A DNA stretch of 64,000 nt, from NCBI GenBank assembly GCA_905182995.1, contig CAJJDP010000027.1, positions 556,066 to 620,065 of the forward strand. Direction: 5' to 3'. This DNA is from Paramecium octaurelia. Its lineage: Eukaryota > Ciliophora > Oligohymenophorea > Peniculida > Parameciidae. Below are positions 21,417 through 32,355 of this stretch, piece by piece. The position numbers and the translations under genes were made by a program. Below the pieces are notes generated by a model that saw only the letters and a list, made by a program, of their open reading frames with translations, was not told the DNA's origin and searched no databases. How positions within the stretch are numbered: position 1 is the stretch's first letter; each line of letters starts with the position of its first letter.

Positions 21417-22395
21417 ATGTTTTATATATTATTACTTATTTCTTAAGTGTATTCCTAAGATGAATACTTGTGTGGAAAAGGAGAAAGACAATCCCCCATC
21501 AGTATAACAGACACATTTGTAAATTATTAATAATATATTTGTCATCAATCAGGATGCTAAATACTATAAACTTGAATTAAGGTTTAAGGATGATGTTCTA
21601 GTAGGACTGAGAGAAGAGGACACTGAATCTAAGAGATATATATTTACAGATGATCCTAGTAGACAAATACCAGAATTTAGAATGTTAGGACATGATCCTC
21701 ATGGATTAATGGTTGGTTATAGACCAACAGAATTCTAATTAATTGCTCCAGCTGAACATTAGATTTTTGAATAATCCTTTGATTTAGAACTAGTTATATG
21801 GGGAGATTTGCTTAATATTTACAAAAATCCAAATATTAAAGGAGGACTCTCCTTTTTTTTCAAAATTACAAATTAAGATGAGACGAACTAGGATAACGAA
21901 ACAACAATCAGCTATCCTTAAATTTTTAATGTAATTTAGAATACTATTTCAAGTTAACTGAAGATGGTGACTAATTATCAATCAATATGATTAATTTAGC
22001 CTCTCATTTAAAAGGGAATGACAAATATATCACTTACAGAGGCAGTTTAACTTGGGGGGATTGTGATGAAATTGTAGATAGATTTTTAATACCTTAAGTG
22101 TTTCCAATTACTTAAGATCAAGTATAAAAATTTTAATTATTTTCAGTATGATTAAATAGTTTCTCAGAAATAAATAAGCAATCCAAATCCTTTATAAGAA
22201 ATAAGAAAAAGAAGAATTGTAAGGGGTAGTTTAATAATAGAAGATGAAACATCAGCAAATTATAATCCAATCTATAGATTTTTGTCCTTAACTTTTATTG
22301 CATTCTTATTTTTTTTAATTTTTGCATTGTTTATAAAAGAATAAAGAGAAAAAAGAAGAATGGACCAAGCTAAAAAGTTCAAAAGTGGAAATTGA
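21417..22395 (+). CDS. membrane-anchored alpha-carbonic-anhydrase-like protein lacking zinc ligands
   Basis: 299 aa with introns of 34, 23 and 22 nt. It starts with a signal peptide (MFYILLLISQVYSQ), then CGKGERQSPISI, the classic alpha-CA opening. The core keeps FQLIAPAEHQI and DLELVIW, which align with the FHFHxPSEH and DLELHxVH blocks of active enzymes, but the three zinc-binding His are Q, I and V. YRGSLTWGDCDEIV replaces the usual YxGSLTTPPC. A transmembrane helix near residue 260 (LTFIAFLFFLIFALFI) and a basic tail (KEQREKRRMDQAKK) follow. It should thus be a type I surface or vesicle protein with a CA fold but no CO2-hydrating activity, comparable to CA-related proteins used as adhesion or receptor ectodomains. 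Confidence 0.8.
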
Positions 22396-23017
22396 CATTA
22401 ATTATTTTAATAAATAGTAAAATATTAGAAATCTATTATATTATTAAATAGATTCTTAAATTAAGTTCTTTCTAATTAGATAATTGAATATCCTTTCAAT
22501 TTACTAATCAAGGAACGATATTTTGAATCAGATATATTGGGCAATTCAATAAAACATTAATAACAATGAATATAATTATTAGTAACCTTATAATATGCTA
22601 TATAACTTAGATGTATTTTGATATCAAACTAATATTATTTTTGATATAATTTTTATCCCATTGTAATCAAATTAAAAGTGGATATTTTATACAAATATAT
22701 TCAATTGAAATATTCAAGAATGGACTTGAACAAAGTTTAATATTAAAAATATTGATTGACTCAAAATGTTCAATATATCCTATTATGCATTAATTAAAAA
22801 AATGTTAAGAATTTGAATTATATGTTTAATAGATTGTAGATTAAATATCTAAGCGTCCAAAAATAAATCTGTAAAAAGTTGTATAAGTTCAATTTTCAAC
22901 TTATTGAATATTATCAGAGCAAAGGTTTGATGATATTTAGTAATAGTTATATAATTTTTGTTGATTAAGATTATTTTTAAATAAATATCATTGAATTCTA
23001 TTAATTTAAAATAGATT
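22396..23017. other. convergent intergenic region, AT-rich
   Basis: About 620 bp between two convergent genes. A minus-strand frame (ATG 23040) stays open for about 108 codons but overlaps the end of the neighbouring gene in another frame and has AT-driven composition, so I do not call it. Nothing else was recognised. Confidence 0.5.
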
Positions 23018-24583
23018 TCATAAAGATTATTCTTATTCAATCTGATTGGATGGTTAACTTTATTATTATTGACTCTCTTGAGATTAGTAGTTGGTCAGAT
23101 TCAAATTTAACAAAGTATCTGAATAGTCTTATTTTATTATATTTTCAATAACAGGATTTTTTAATGCTTGAAATAATACGGATTTTAATTTAGAATTTGA
23201 GAATTCCAAATTTGACACCTAATTTAAGATCTTATAGTACTTTCTTCTCAATCTTTTCATATTCCTTTTATAAGGGACCTATCTTCTCTAAAGCCTCTCT
23301 TTTTCTCTTTTGTGCCTCTCTTGCACTATCTCTATTTCTCTTAACACATTGGCATCTTTTACAATTACAAAATTCATCCTCCTTGCTCTTGCATTTGTTT
23401 TTGATCTTTTCTATTAACTTAGCATAATATTCCAAGGGATTTCTTTGGGGTTCTTCAGAACTAAAATCAAAAGACAGTAATACATTTTATTTTCTATTAC
23501 AATTTAAATGATTTAATTCTCAATTCTCACTAATTCAACAAACATAAATAAAAAAGATTTTAATTTATCATCAAGTCTAGTTGAATTAAAGATGAATTCT
23601 TTGCAATCAATTTATGTCTATTCACCAAATAATCCTTTGATTAACTATTCACTTATTTGTTTCTAATCATTATTTTAATAGATCCGAATAATTTTTAAAT
23701 ACTTTTATATATAATTAAATAATACTTTTTCTGCATGACATTCAAAATTACCGTTCGTATTAAATTACTTTTAATTCTCAATTATTTATTCTATTAGATT
23801 TGATTGATGAAAATATTGGCCCATTTTAGAAAACATCTTTGTCAATGATTATTAGCACTACTCCAAAGTAAGTATTTATTATTCCGGTTAACAAAGAAAT
23901 TGATATAGAAATTCAGCAGACCTATTATCATCTGACAATAAATCATTCAGAGTTTTTAAGACTATTTATTGAGTACTATCTTAGGTTATATGCAATTTTT
24001 TAAATATGACTTCACTGATGATGTTGCTAAATAGAAGTGATTAACTAATTATTGCAATCTAGGAATCTAAAGTTATTTAAATAGTTACCATTTGTACATT
24101 AAATATCTTTAGTCCCCAAGTAAACTAGTTTCTTACTGACAATATCACAAATCAGTGTCCATTGTTACTTGTCGATTACTATTGAAGTTGGATCTCTTAT
24201 ATAATTCAGTATTAGTTCATCAGAATCAGAAACACTTTATTTCATTAAATAAATCATTAGATTAGCAATGTATTTGACTAAAATGGGCATTTTCATCTAT
24301 TAAAGGGAGTCTTTGATTGATATCTGAGAACCCTTCTGCTAAATTTACTCTAATAACTTTAATATTTTTTATTGAATAGTCTAATTCTAGTTCTAACTCA
24401 CAGTCTATAATTTTAATAATTAAGCTTGCATAATCTAATTTTAGGCCTGAATCAACATATATTATTGAACATTATACATTTGGGACTAAATACTCAGGCT
24501 GTAAATACCATATATGAGATATAGGAATCAATTTTATCTGTTGGAATATTCTGGGTTCCAATTGAAGGTATAAATGGTTTCAT
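23018..24583 (-). CDS. unidentified protein with C-terminal bZIP-like segment
   Basis: About 485 aa. Coding blocks join through introns of 25, 22, 23 and 22 nt. Near the C-terminus is a Cys cluster (CNCKRCQC) directly followed by a basic region, KRNRDSAREAQKRKREALEK, with the bZIP pattern N-x2-S-A...R-K-R and a hydrophobic heptad after it, then a Gln-rich tail. This suggests DNA binding as a dimer, but the upstream 350 residues are alpha-helical and unfamiliar, so it could also be a structural coiled coil. The first exon (MKPFIPSIGTQNIPTDK) joins the rest only if a 16-nt GTA...GAG interval is removed or there is a one-base error, so the 5' end is uncertain. Confidence 0.55.
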
Positions 24584-24799
24584 ATGATCTTTATATTAAT
24601 TGCAAAAATTTTAAAAATATTACACAACATATTAATTTGTTAATGTATATTAATTCGAAATCCATAAACGAATTTTTTGTGAATTTAAACATGTCAATTA
24701 AAATAGAGAATTGAATTATTTCTAATTATTTCTCATCAGATACTCAATCTAAATATTCAAACATTTACAATATTAAATTATAATAATATATATTTCCGT

Positions 24800-25094
24800 A
24801 TGATTAATAATGAAAAGACTGAAATCAAAATAGAGAGAAGGTACCTGATCATATCAATAAAGTTAAATACCATCTGCTTAACCAAAGAAAGTGTTGGTGA
24901 AGAAGCCATCTACTAATATTGATAAATAAGAAAAAACTTCAGAAGAATCAGCTAAGCATTAAGAAATGTTAGATGATCGTCTTAAACAAAAACAATAATA
25001 ATATGAAGAAGCAAAAGCCAAGATACTCTAAAACTAAAAACTTATAAGAAACTAGCAAAAATACAATTTAGAATTCCCAGAATTGCCAAAATGA
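24800..25094 (+). CDS. SUZ-domain RNA-binding protein, SZRD1-like
   Basis: 90 aa with one 22-nt intron. The C-terminal half has the SUZ pattern: MLDDRLKQKQQQYEEAKAKI, a basic-acidic helix ending in K-I-L, close to the LKQREEEYxxARxRIxG signature. SUZ domains bind RNA and occur in SZRD1 and in R3H proteins. ATG 24800 is preferred over the ATG at 24809, because only its frame joins through the intron to the conserved part. Confidence 0.75.
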
Positions 25095-25187
25095 AGCAAT
25101 ACAATATAAACACACAAACATCGATATAAATGTTCTCAAAATAACATCACAATTTCTTTATAAAACTATTATCATATTTAATTAATA

Positions 25188-28056
25188 ATGTCTAATGATG
25201 ATAATTTTCTGATCGAAAGTGATGATGAACAAGAAGCTGATGATAATGATCTCACTTAATAATAATCTCCTTTAGTCAGAACATCTTTTACTAACCCATT
25301 ACAATTTAAAATTAACTAGCATTTCAAGGGTGAAATAAATGATGATGATGAACAATAAGTTATTTTGACAAGATCATAAAACTATTGTGGAGATGCTAGT
25401 GCACATAGTTAAAACAGTGAAGACCTCAAAGGTATTACTCATACAAATAATTCATCTGATGATGAATAAGAACCCACCAGAATCACATAAACCTTCAATA
25501 ACCCCTTACACAAAATCAAAGAAGAAGTTGACGAGAGCTATGAAATTAATCTAAATAACTCTGATGAAGAAATCATAGTAAATGAGTTTGCCAAAGCACA
25601 TGATTTAGTCATTAAAAATTGCTCCATTAAAATGGTATCCAAATATTATTTCATTATTAGATATACATCTTTATAAACATATAATTCATTCACTCCAAGC
25701 GGCTAGCTTTCCAAATACTGTAAACCTAATTAATTTCAGAAAAATAACACAAAATCTTACAAAAAAAGTAATTAGCCTCTCATTTAACCAAATGGATATT
25801 CAATCATCGAGAAAAAAAAATCAAAGCCAATTATTTGAAAAAATGGAAATTGCAAAATGCCAAGAAGAAGCTTTATGATGAAGCTAAAAAGAGAAATATT
25901 GATAAGGCTAAAGATCTAAGACAAGCATAAGGAAATGCAAGTACTTCTAATGATACAAATCTTTAAAATAAATCCTAAACTTAGGCTGGAGCCATTAATA
26001 ACACTAAATTAACTACATCAACTTAACCAACTTCATAAAATTAATAATCATCAAATTTACCATAATAATAATCACCACCTCCGCCACCACCGCCTCCTCC
26101 TCCCCCATTGCCTAATAGTACCTCAAATGTGACAGCACCGCCTCCACCACCTCCATTACCTAATTCATAAGCTCCACCACCACCTCCTCCTCCTCCTCCA
26201 CCTCCAATGCCTGGTTAATAAAATCCTCCTCCTCCACCACCTCCTCCTTTACCTGGATAATAGGCTCCTCCACCTCCTCCTCCTTTGCCAGGATAACAAG
26301 CTCCTCCACCCCCTCCTCCATTACCAGGAGGTGCCAGACCGCCTCCACCGCCTCCTCCTCCTCCAGGAGGACCTAGACCACCTGGACCACCTCCTCCTCC
26401 TGGATAAGCTGGTGCAGTACAAGTAAACACTTTATAATATAAGGGGACCTGGAATTGCAGCCAGAACACCAAAAAAGGATATGGCTCCAAGAAGAGTCCA
26501 TGTGAATGTGCTATCTAAATTCAAATTGAAAACAACATTTTGGTCATAGTCAGTAGAGGCCCAAGGAATAAAAGTAAAAATGGTTATAACTTAGATTCCA
26601 TTATTGGATTTTGATCTTTTGGAATCAAAGTTTTGCGAGAGAATAGATCCAAATGCTAATAAGAAAGAAACGAAAGCTTTGCCAAAACCAACATTGATTT
26701 ATATTGAAGAATAAAAAAAAGTAAATAACACTGCAATAGTAATGATGAAATTTCCAGTAAAACCAAATGTAATAATTGAATGGCTGAACGTGCTTTCAGA
26801 CAAATTAGATATTGAGTTGATTGAAAAGTTGATTTCAATAGCACCTCTAGATGAAGATGCAAAGCTATTAAGAGAATTTGAAGGAGATTGGACAAAAGTG
26901 AATGATGCTGAAAAGTTCTTAACAGAATTCATAAAGATTTATCGATATCGATAGAGATTAGATAGCTTATTATTTAAAAGAACATTTGACTCAGAATTTA
27001 ATGATACATTTAAAAAGATAGGTTATTTATAAGAACCAATTCTTCTGGTGAAAACTGATCCCCGTTTGAAAATCTTTTTACAGTTAACTCTTAATATAGC
27101 TAATTTTTTAAATCATGGTACTCCAAAAGCAAATGCTGGTGGAATTGGGTTAGATAGTTTGAATGTAGTGGATTCGATAAAAGCAATTGATAAGAAAACT
27201 AACCTATTGACATATTTAACGAAAATAGTGAAATAACAAGAAATAAAACTTAAAGTCTTTTTTGACGATGTGCTTCTATTGGAGGATGCTTAAAAGGTAG
27301 AATTGGCTGATATTGAAAACAAAATGAATGAATATATAAAAGGGTACTAATATAAATATTATTAAGATTAAAGAAAATTAATGATGAAATAGCAGCTCTA
27401 TAAAAAGCAATAGACAATAATCTATTGACAGAGGAATAGAAAATAGCATCATTAAAATTCATTGAGTTATTTCAAGAATTTTTAAAGGAAGGAGATTGGA
27501 AAATGTAAGCTTATTAAAAGAAGTTCGAGTAGATAAAGTTAGACATAAAATAAGTAGGCTAAATGTATGGAGAGAATGATAATTACAGTATCAAAGATTT
27601 CTTAGGATAACTATTTACATTTGCAAATAAATTTAGAGCTGCATACATGTATTATTGTTATTACTATTTTAAAGTAAAATGGAAGTAGATGAGGCATTAG
27701 AAAGCAAACCAAAACCTTAATAATAAGATACAAAAGGCAGATCCAAGACTTTAGTATAATCTACTCCTGAAACCTAAGGGAACAAAAACTAATTAGATTC
27801 TAAAGTTAACTTTTATAAAGCAACAACTCCTAGTAGTGGAATGAGGATGAGTACATCTGCAAAAATGAATGCAAAAAATGGTATGAATTTTTAATATACA
27901 AAAATAGTAATGAGTGCTGTGGCTAAGTAAAGGGAAAGTAAAATGCATGAGAACATTTCAATAGTCTAAAAATAACAATAATAATAAATTATACCATAAG
28001 CTCCAACAAATATTATTTAAAATGCTAGAACTGGTGTTATTTCTTTTAAGTAATGA
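25188..28056 (+). CDS. formin (FH1-FH2 actin nucleator)
   Basis: About 917 aa, introns of 20, 23, 26 and 27 nt plus one unresolved junction. The N-terminal 200 residues are acidic and Ser/Asn/Gln-rich, with no FH3/GBD evident. FH1 (about residues 285-400) consists of 5-11-residue proline runs spaced by LPGQQA units, which bind profilin. FH2 follows: [68 protein letters not shown] and the [15 protein letters not shown] block that contains the G-x2-L-x4-L-x4-K core, then the coiled-coil end. Formins nucleate and elongate unbranched actin. The FH1 and FH2 frames differ by one base at about 26420-26450 with no fitting intron, so a base error or unusual splice is likely there. The C-terminal tail is Lys/Gln-rich. 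Confidence 0.88.
26080..26410 (+). repeat. poly-proline FH1 repeat region
   Basis: CCT/CCA/CCG runs encode repeated stretches of 6-11 prolines separated by short linkers (LPGQQA, MPGQQN, LPGGAR). It is the FH1 domain of the formin. The complement gives apparent Gly-rich minus-strand ORFs that are not genes. Simple repeats of this kind are prone to copy-number and base-call errors. Confidence 0.9.
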
Positions 28057-28095
28057 TAAATATATATTTTTAACGATTATAATTTTTAATATTAC

Positions 28096-29282
28096 ATGGA
28101 TAATTAACAAAGCCAATAAGCATTTTTGTAGAGTGTTTCCCTTCTTTTCAGTAAATATATGTCTTAGAACATTTAGAAATTATCAAATTTCCATTCATTT
28201 GTCAAAATTGTGGAAATATTGAAGTTATGAGATAACTTTAAAAAATATTTAATGAAATTGATGAAATTGATATTGAAGAATTATCAAGTAGGATAGTTTT
28301 AGTTTCAAAATCGATTCAGAAAAAGAAAGAGGAAAGTTTTGTTTCTATTTAATAATAAATCTAGAAATCTTTGAATTATCTATAACCATTAAAGACAGAT
28401 GATCAACAATTATTTAATTTTGAAAATCATGAATAATGTTTACAAAGAGTTTGTGATGTATGCATATTTTCTTTATTCGAGGATATTTTTATCAATATCT
28501 AGGAACAACTAGAAATTTAGAACTCATTAAATGAATTGATTGCCATAATGCAGGAACAACAATTACAAATTAATTAGTTTCCTCAATCTAAGAACCTACA
28601 GTTAATATCTGAATACAACAACAACAAGATAATCAAAGAAAGATTGGAAGGAGCATTAAAAATTAATTAGAGTCATAAGGAAATCCTTAAAGAAATTCTT
28701 ATTAAAATAGGGTAGGACAATTCCAATCAAAAGATTAACTATCAAATATCAATCAAGCAATCTCAACTAGATCTTATATATCTTATTCAATAAAATTCAG
28801 TATTAAATGAAAAAATAAATGAATTAGAAAGTTAATTAAAGGAAAAGAACAATTAACTTCTAAAATTTAGTTATTATATTTAACAGCTTGAAAATAGTTA
28901 ATAAAATTAAAACATCCAATATGTTGTATCTCAAAAGATCTCATAATAGGATCAGAATACTTAATCATAATAAGACCATAATAATGTTTAAGATTGTTAG
29001 GTTAACTAATCATAGTCGGATGAATTCTATTCCATTATTGATTAGAGTCTGAATAACTTTTATGAAAATCAATGCAGATAAAGTTTGGCAAAACCTTAAT
29101 AATCTATGACGGTCCTCAAACCCATAAATCAAAATATTACAGTTTAATAAAGTTTTCAAAAATAGAAAGCAACCTTAAATTCTGAAAGAAAGGTTAATTT
29201 TAGTTTTGATTATGGAAACCCACTGGAAACAAACAATAGTTTTACTTAATAAGAAGATGAGAATTACTAATTTAATTTTTGA
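28096..29282 (+). CDS. CxxC-containing coiled-coil protein, 386 aa
   Basis: One 26-nt intron near the start; ATG 28096 (MDNQQSQQAF). Early in the protein are FICQNCG (CxxC) and, about 75 residues later, VCDVC (CxxC), which could form one zinc site or be redox Cys. The middle is long coiled coil ([37 protein letters not shown]), and the tail is Gln/Asn-rich. The arrangement loosely recalls the Cys-then-coiled-coil layout of Beclin/Atg6, but the evolutionarily conserved domain is absent, so no family is assigned. It follows the formin after only 39 bp, on the same strand. Confidence 0.65.
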
Positions 29283-29350
29283 ATAGATAAAATATTTTCG
29301 ATTACTTATTTATATCTCAGATATAATAAACTATAATTTATTATTCTTAA

Positions 29351-29815
29351 TCAAAATTGAACTTACTTCATTTATGATTACTATAAATTTGCAAATTAAT
29401 AATTAAATGGTTACTAAAATGGACTTTATTCTTAGAACAAGACATCTGATTTATTCATTTCAGTATATCTGCTAAAAGCTAAGGTTGAAGTTCCAAATTT
29501 TTATTCAGATTAATGAAAAGGTTTAGGATTAGCATTATGTATATTTGGTGAATGATTATCTTCTAAATTGCTCATTTAAGATATTCTTGATTATTATACA
29601 GAGCCTTGATGTAAGTTGAATTAATTATGTCCTTTAACATAATCTGGATTCTTTTTGCCGAAATTTAACTAATTAATAGAATTAGATCCATCATTTTCAT
29701 CTGGCTTCCAATTAGCCAAAACAACATATTGCATGTAGTCTGTTTCAATGTATTCTTCATCGGAATCTTGTTTACTTTCATTTGGATTGTAAATATCTGA
29801 TTCACAAGTACCCAT
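29351..29815 (-). CDS. small acidic protein with N-myristoylation-type start
   Basis: 154 aa, no intron. It begins MGTCESDIYNP: Gly2, Ser6 and a Cys4, the classic pattern for N-myristoylation plus palmitoylation, so it is predicted to sit on the inner face of a membrane. The next 40 residues are acidic (NESKQDSDEEYIETDY); the rest is Asn/Gln/Ser-rich and probably disordered. No domain was recognised. It lies 57 bp downstream of the PX gene on the same strand. Confidence 0.6.
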
Positions 29816-29872
29816 ATTTGAGAGTTGATGCAAATTAATTAAATAAAATAATATATTAATTTTAGTAATATA

Positions 29873-31819
29873 TCATAATAGAGCTTTTAATTTAGTTATT
29901 GTGTGATTAAACCATGGGATTTCTTTTAAAATAACAGGAGTTAGAGCTGTTCTAAATGTGTTATCCATTATATTTTAATAGACAATGACTTCACAAGAGT
30001 CATCTGTTTTCTTTTTCAAAAATATCAAACTCATCTTCTACCCTAGATATTAAAATTGCTAATACCTTTTTAATCACATTTGATTTTGTAGTGATTTGGT
30101 AATGGTTTTGAACTGGGAACAATAGTAATTTAATAAAGTAAGTCATCTATTTTAGTAATTTCCTATTCACTGACGAATGCCATTTTCTTGAAGGTTGATT
30201 TATCTTCCCAGACATAATATTCAACAATTAGACTTCTAAGTTCATCATATTGTTCTAAGACATCCTTTTATATCATTCCATGAAACCATTGGATTTTGAG
30301 ATCTGTAAAGATAACAATAGCTTTTTCGATGGAACAATTAATAGGATGAACTGTTTTTACAAATTAACCAGATAGATGATACATCAAATGAGTTTCAAAT
30401 TCTATGGATAATCCAAATTATTTATTACCTTAGACAAACTTCCAATTTAAATTCATTTAACTGATTTCATATAACTATTCAATCGAAGCTTCTTATTCTA
30501 GGATGGCATGTTCGGTAGAATTAGATTTTGTAGGCAATAGTTCTTAGAGATTTTCATTGCTGTCTTTATTTACTTTGATTTCATCTATCATTTTATTAAT
30601 ATGAGTCTGAACAAAATACTCATACTCTTATAAGCATTCTTCATCATCAATCAAGTATTTGATCATTTAATCCTTTAATTGATTCTGATTAATATATTTA
30701 TGCAAAAGTGTAAGAGAATCTTGCTTGCAATGTTTTTATTGGCCACATACATGAGACTAGATCTTAACCTTTTTAAATTGCTTAATGGATATTTCTCCAA
30801 ACTACTTTAGTGCTTATTCGGCATCTACTTAAGTATTTTGATATACTTGGATTATAATCATATTCTAGGACTTTTCGAAAAAACTAAAACCCATTGATAC
30901 AACTAATATGACTCTAAATATCATTGTTTTGGATGGATAATGTCTACATGATTCCTTCGAGTTCTCTCTCCTCATCTCCTATGAATAACACCTTTAACAT
31001 GGTTGGAGATACTTATTGGATTTTACCAAAGCAATATTTTTCCATTTTTCTATATTTTTTAATTTATTAATATACTAAAAGAGTTTGCCTCTCTCATCTA
31101 TCTTCTCATTCAACTTTTTTAAATAGTGGATTATCATTTATTCTGGCTCATTCTTGGGCTGTATTTTCTTAGGACTGCAATCCAAAAGATCCTTTAATGC
31201 TGTTTCATCTCTACTGGGTTGATGTAGTTTAACATTTTAATCGAAACCGCCTTTTTAAAATTATTCTTTATATTTATTAATTCAATTACTACCTTTAATA
31301 TTTAGGAATTCTAAAAAGATATACAAGGAATGATCTAAATGTTTTAAAAGGTGTTACAAAAACTCTTAGAATAATTATATTCTTTACATTAAAGCATGTC
31401 CTATCTTTGAGCTATAATTTTCCTTGAATTTGTTTGAATTAAAGTTTTCTAAGGGAACTTCGGCATAGATTTTAAGTAGGAGTGAAGCTAACAATAATTT
31501 AATGAATTACTTATTCATGCAATTTCTCAAACTCCGAATATCTTTTAGGAATGGTGTAATCAAAATAATCAGTTTTTATTTAAATAACATAATTTACTAT
31601 ATGTTTTTTATATATCGATTCATGGTCTTCTTCCTTAAATATTTCTATTATTTCTATCTATTTAATCATTTGTTAATCAACAATTAAAGCATAGAGATCT
31701 TTTCCTTACTTTTCCTTCTAGACTTGTTGCTTTTGCCCAAGATTTGGACGTTCCGATTATTCTCTAAATAAAGTAGGAATGACCTCCGGTGTAAAGCTTT
31801 ATGAAAGTATCTATTTCAT
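29873..31819 (-). CDS. PX-domain protein with a Cys/His motif
   Basis: 616 aa with introns of 23, 23, 27 and 23 nt. Residues about 50-170 form a PX domain: YVIQIKTDYFDYTIPKRYSE (strand 3 and the RYSEF phosphoinositide-binding Arg), LHSYLKSMPKFPQKTLIQ (the proline loop), IIAQRQDMLQQFLQHLLKHL. PX domains bind PI3P on endosomes. Downstream is a Cys/His motif, CQRCYSQEMRRENSKESCRH, like a small zinc site, then a hydrophobic stretch (MIFRVILVVSMGFSFF) and a long C-terminal part with another Cys pair (HVCGQQKHCKQ). No BAR domain is evident. An internal ATG at 30924 before the hydrophobic stretch mimics a signal peptide, but no stop separates it from the PX part. Confidence 0.7.
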
Positions 31820-32355
31820 AATAATAAATAAATATTAATATATTTTACAATTTTTGTTATTCACAACTTTTATTATAAATGCTTTAATAATTGTTAATTC
31901 TTGACAGCAAACCTATTTTTTTATAAAGAAATTAAGCAACTAAAATTATCTAAATTATTAATGAGTAAATACACTTGTTCCTATTCTCATTTTCTGATAA
32001 TCTTATTCAGCTATTTCTCATACCAAATTTTCATTTTACTGTTATAATAAATTCTTATATTTATGATATTAATCAATAATACCAAAGTAGAATAACGTGA
32101 GAATCGTTATTATTAGATGGCAAAATTGCATAGATTAATTTCGTTATTGATAATATTTCTAAAAATAACACAGCATTTAAATTATTTTATTTAATATCTA
32201 TATAATTTACAATATCAATTCTACATTGTTCCTTTTATTATATATATAATATTACTTGTAGATTCTAAATAAAAATATATCTCTTTTTGTATTCTAAAAA
32301 TAAACATTCTAAAAACTATATTCGTTAATTATTAATATTTATTAAATTTTCAAAT
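31820..32355. other. divergent intergenic region
   Basis: About 535 bp of AT-rich DNA between the PX gene (minus) and the Hook-like gene (plus). It should hold both promoters. No coding frame, tRNA or clear motif was found. Confidence 0.6.

Noticed and set aside
22849-23040. Minus-strand ORF, open for about 108 codons in the ciliate code
   Set aside because: It starts inside the end of the bZIP-like gene in another frame, and its composition is what AT-rich DNA without TGA gives by chance.
26160-26490. Gly/Glu/Val-rich minus-strand ORFs
   Set aside because: Complement of the poly-proline FH1 domain of the formin.
30924-30924. Internal ATG with signal-peptide-like sequence, suggesting a separate secreted protein
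   Set aside because: The PX frame runs straight through with no stop, and the combined length is a whole number of codons.
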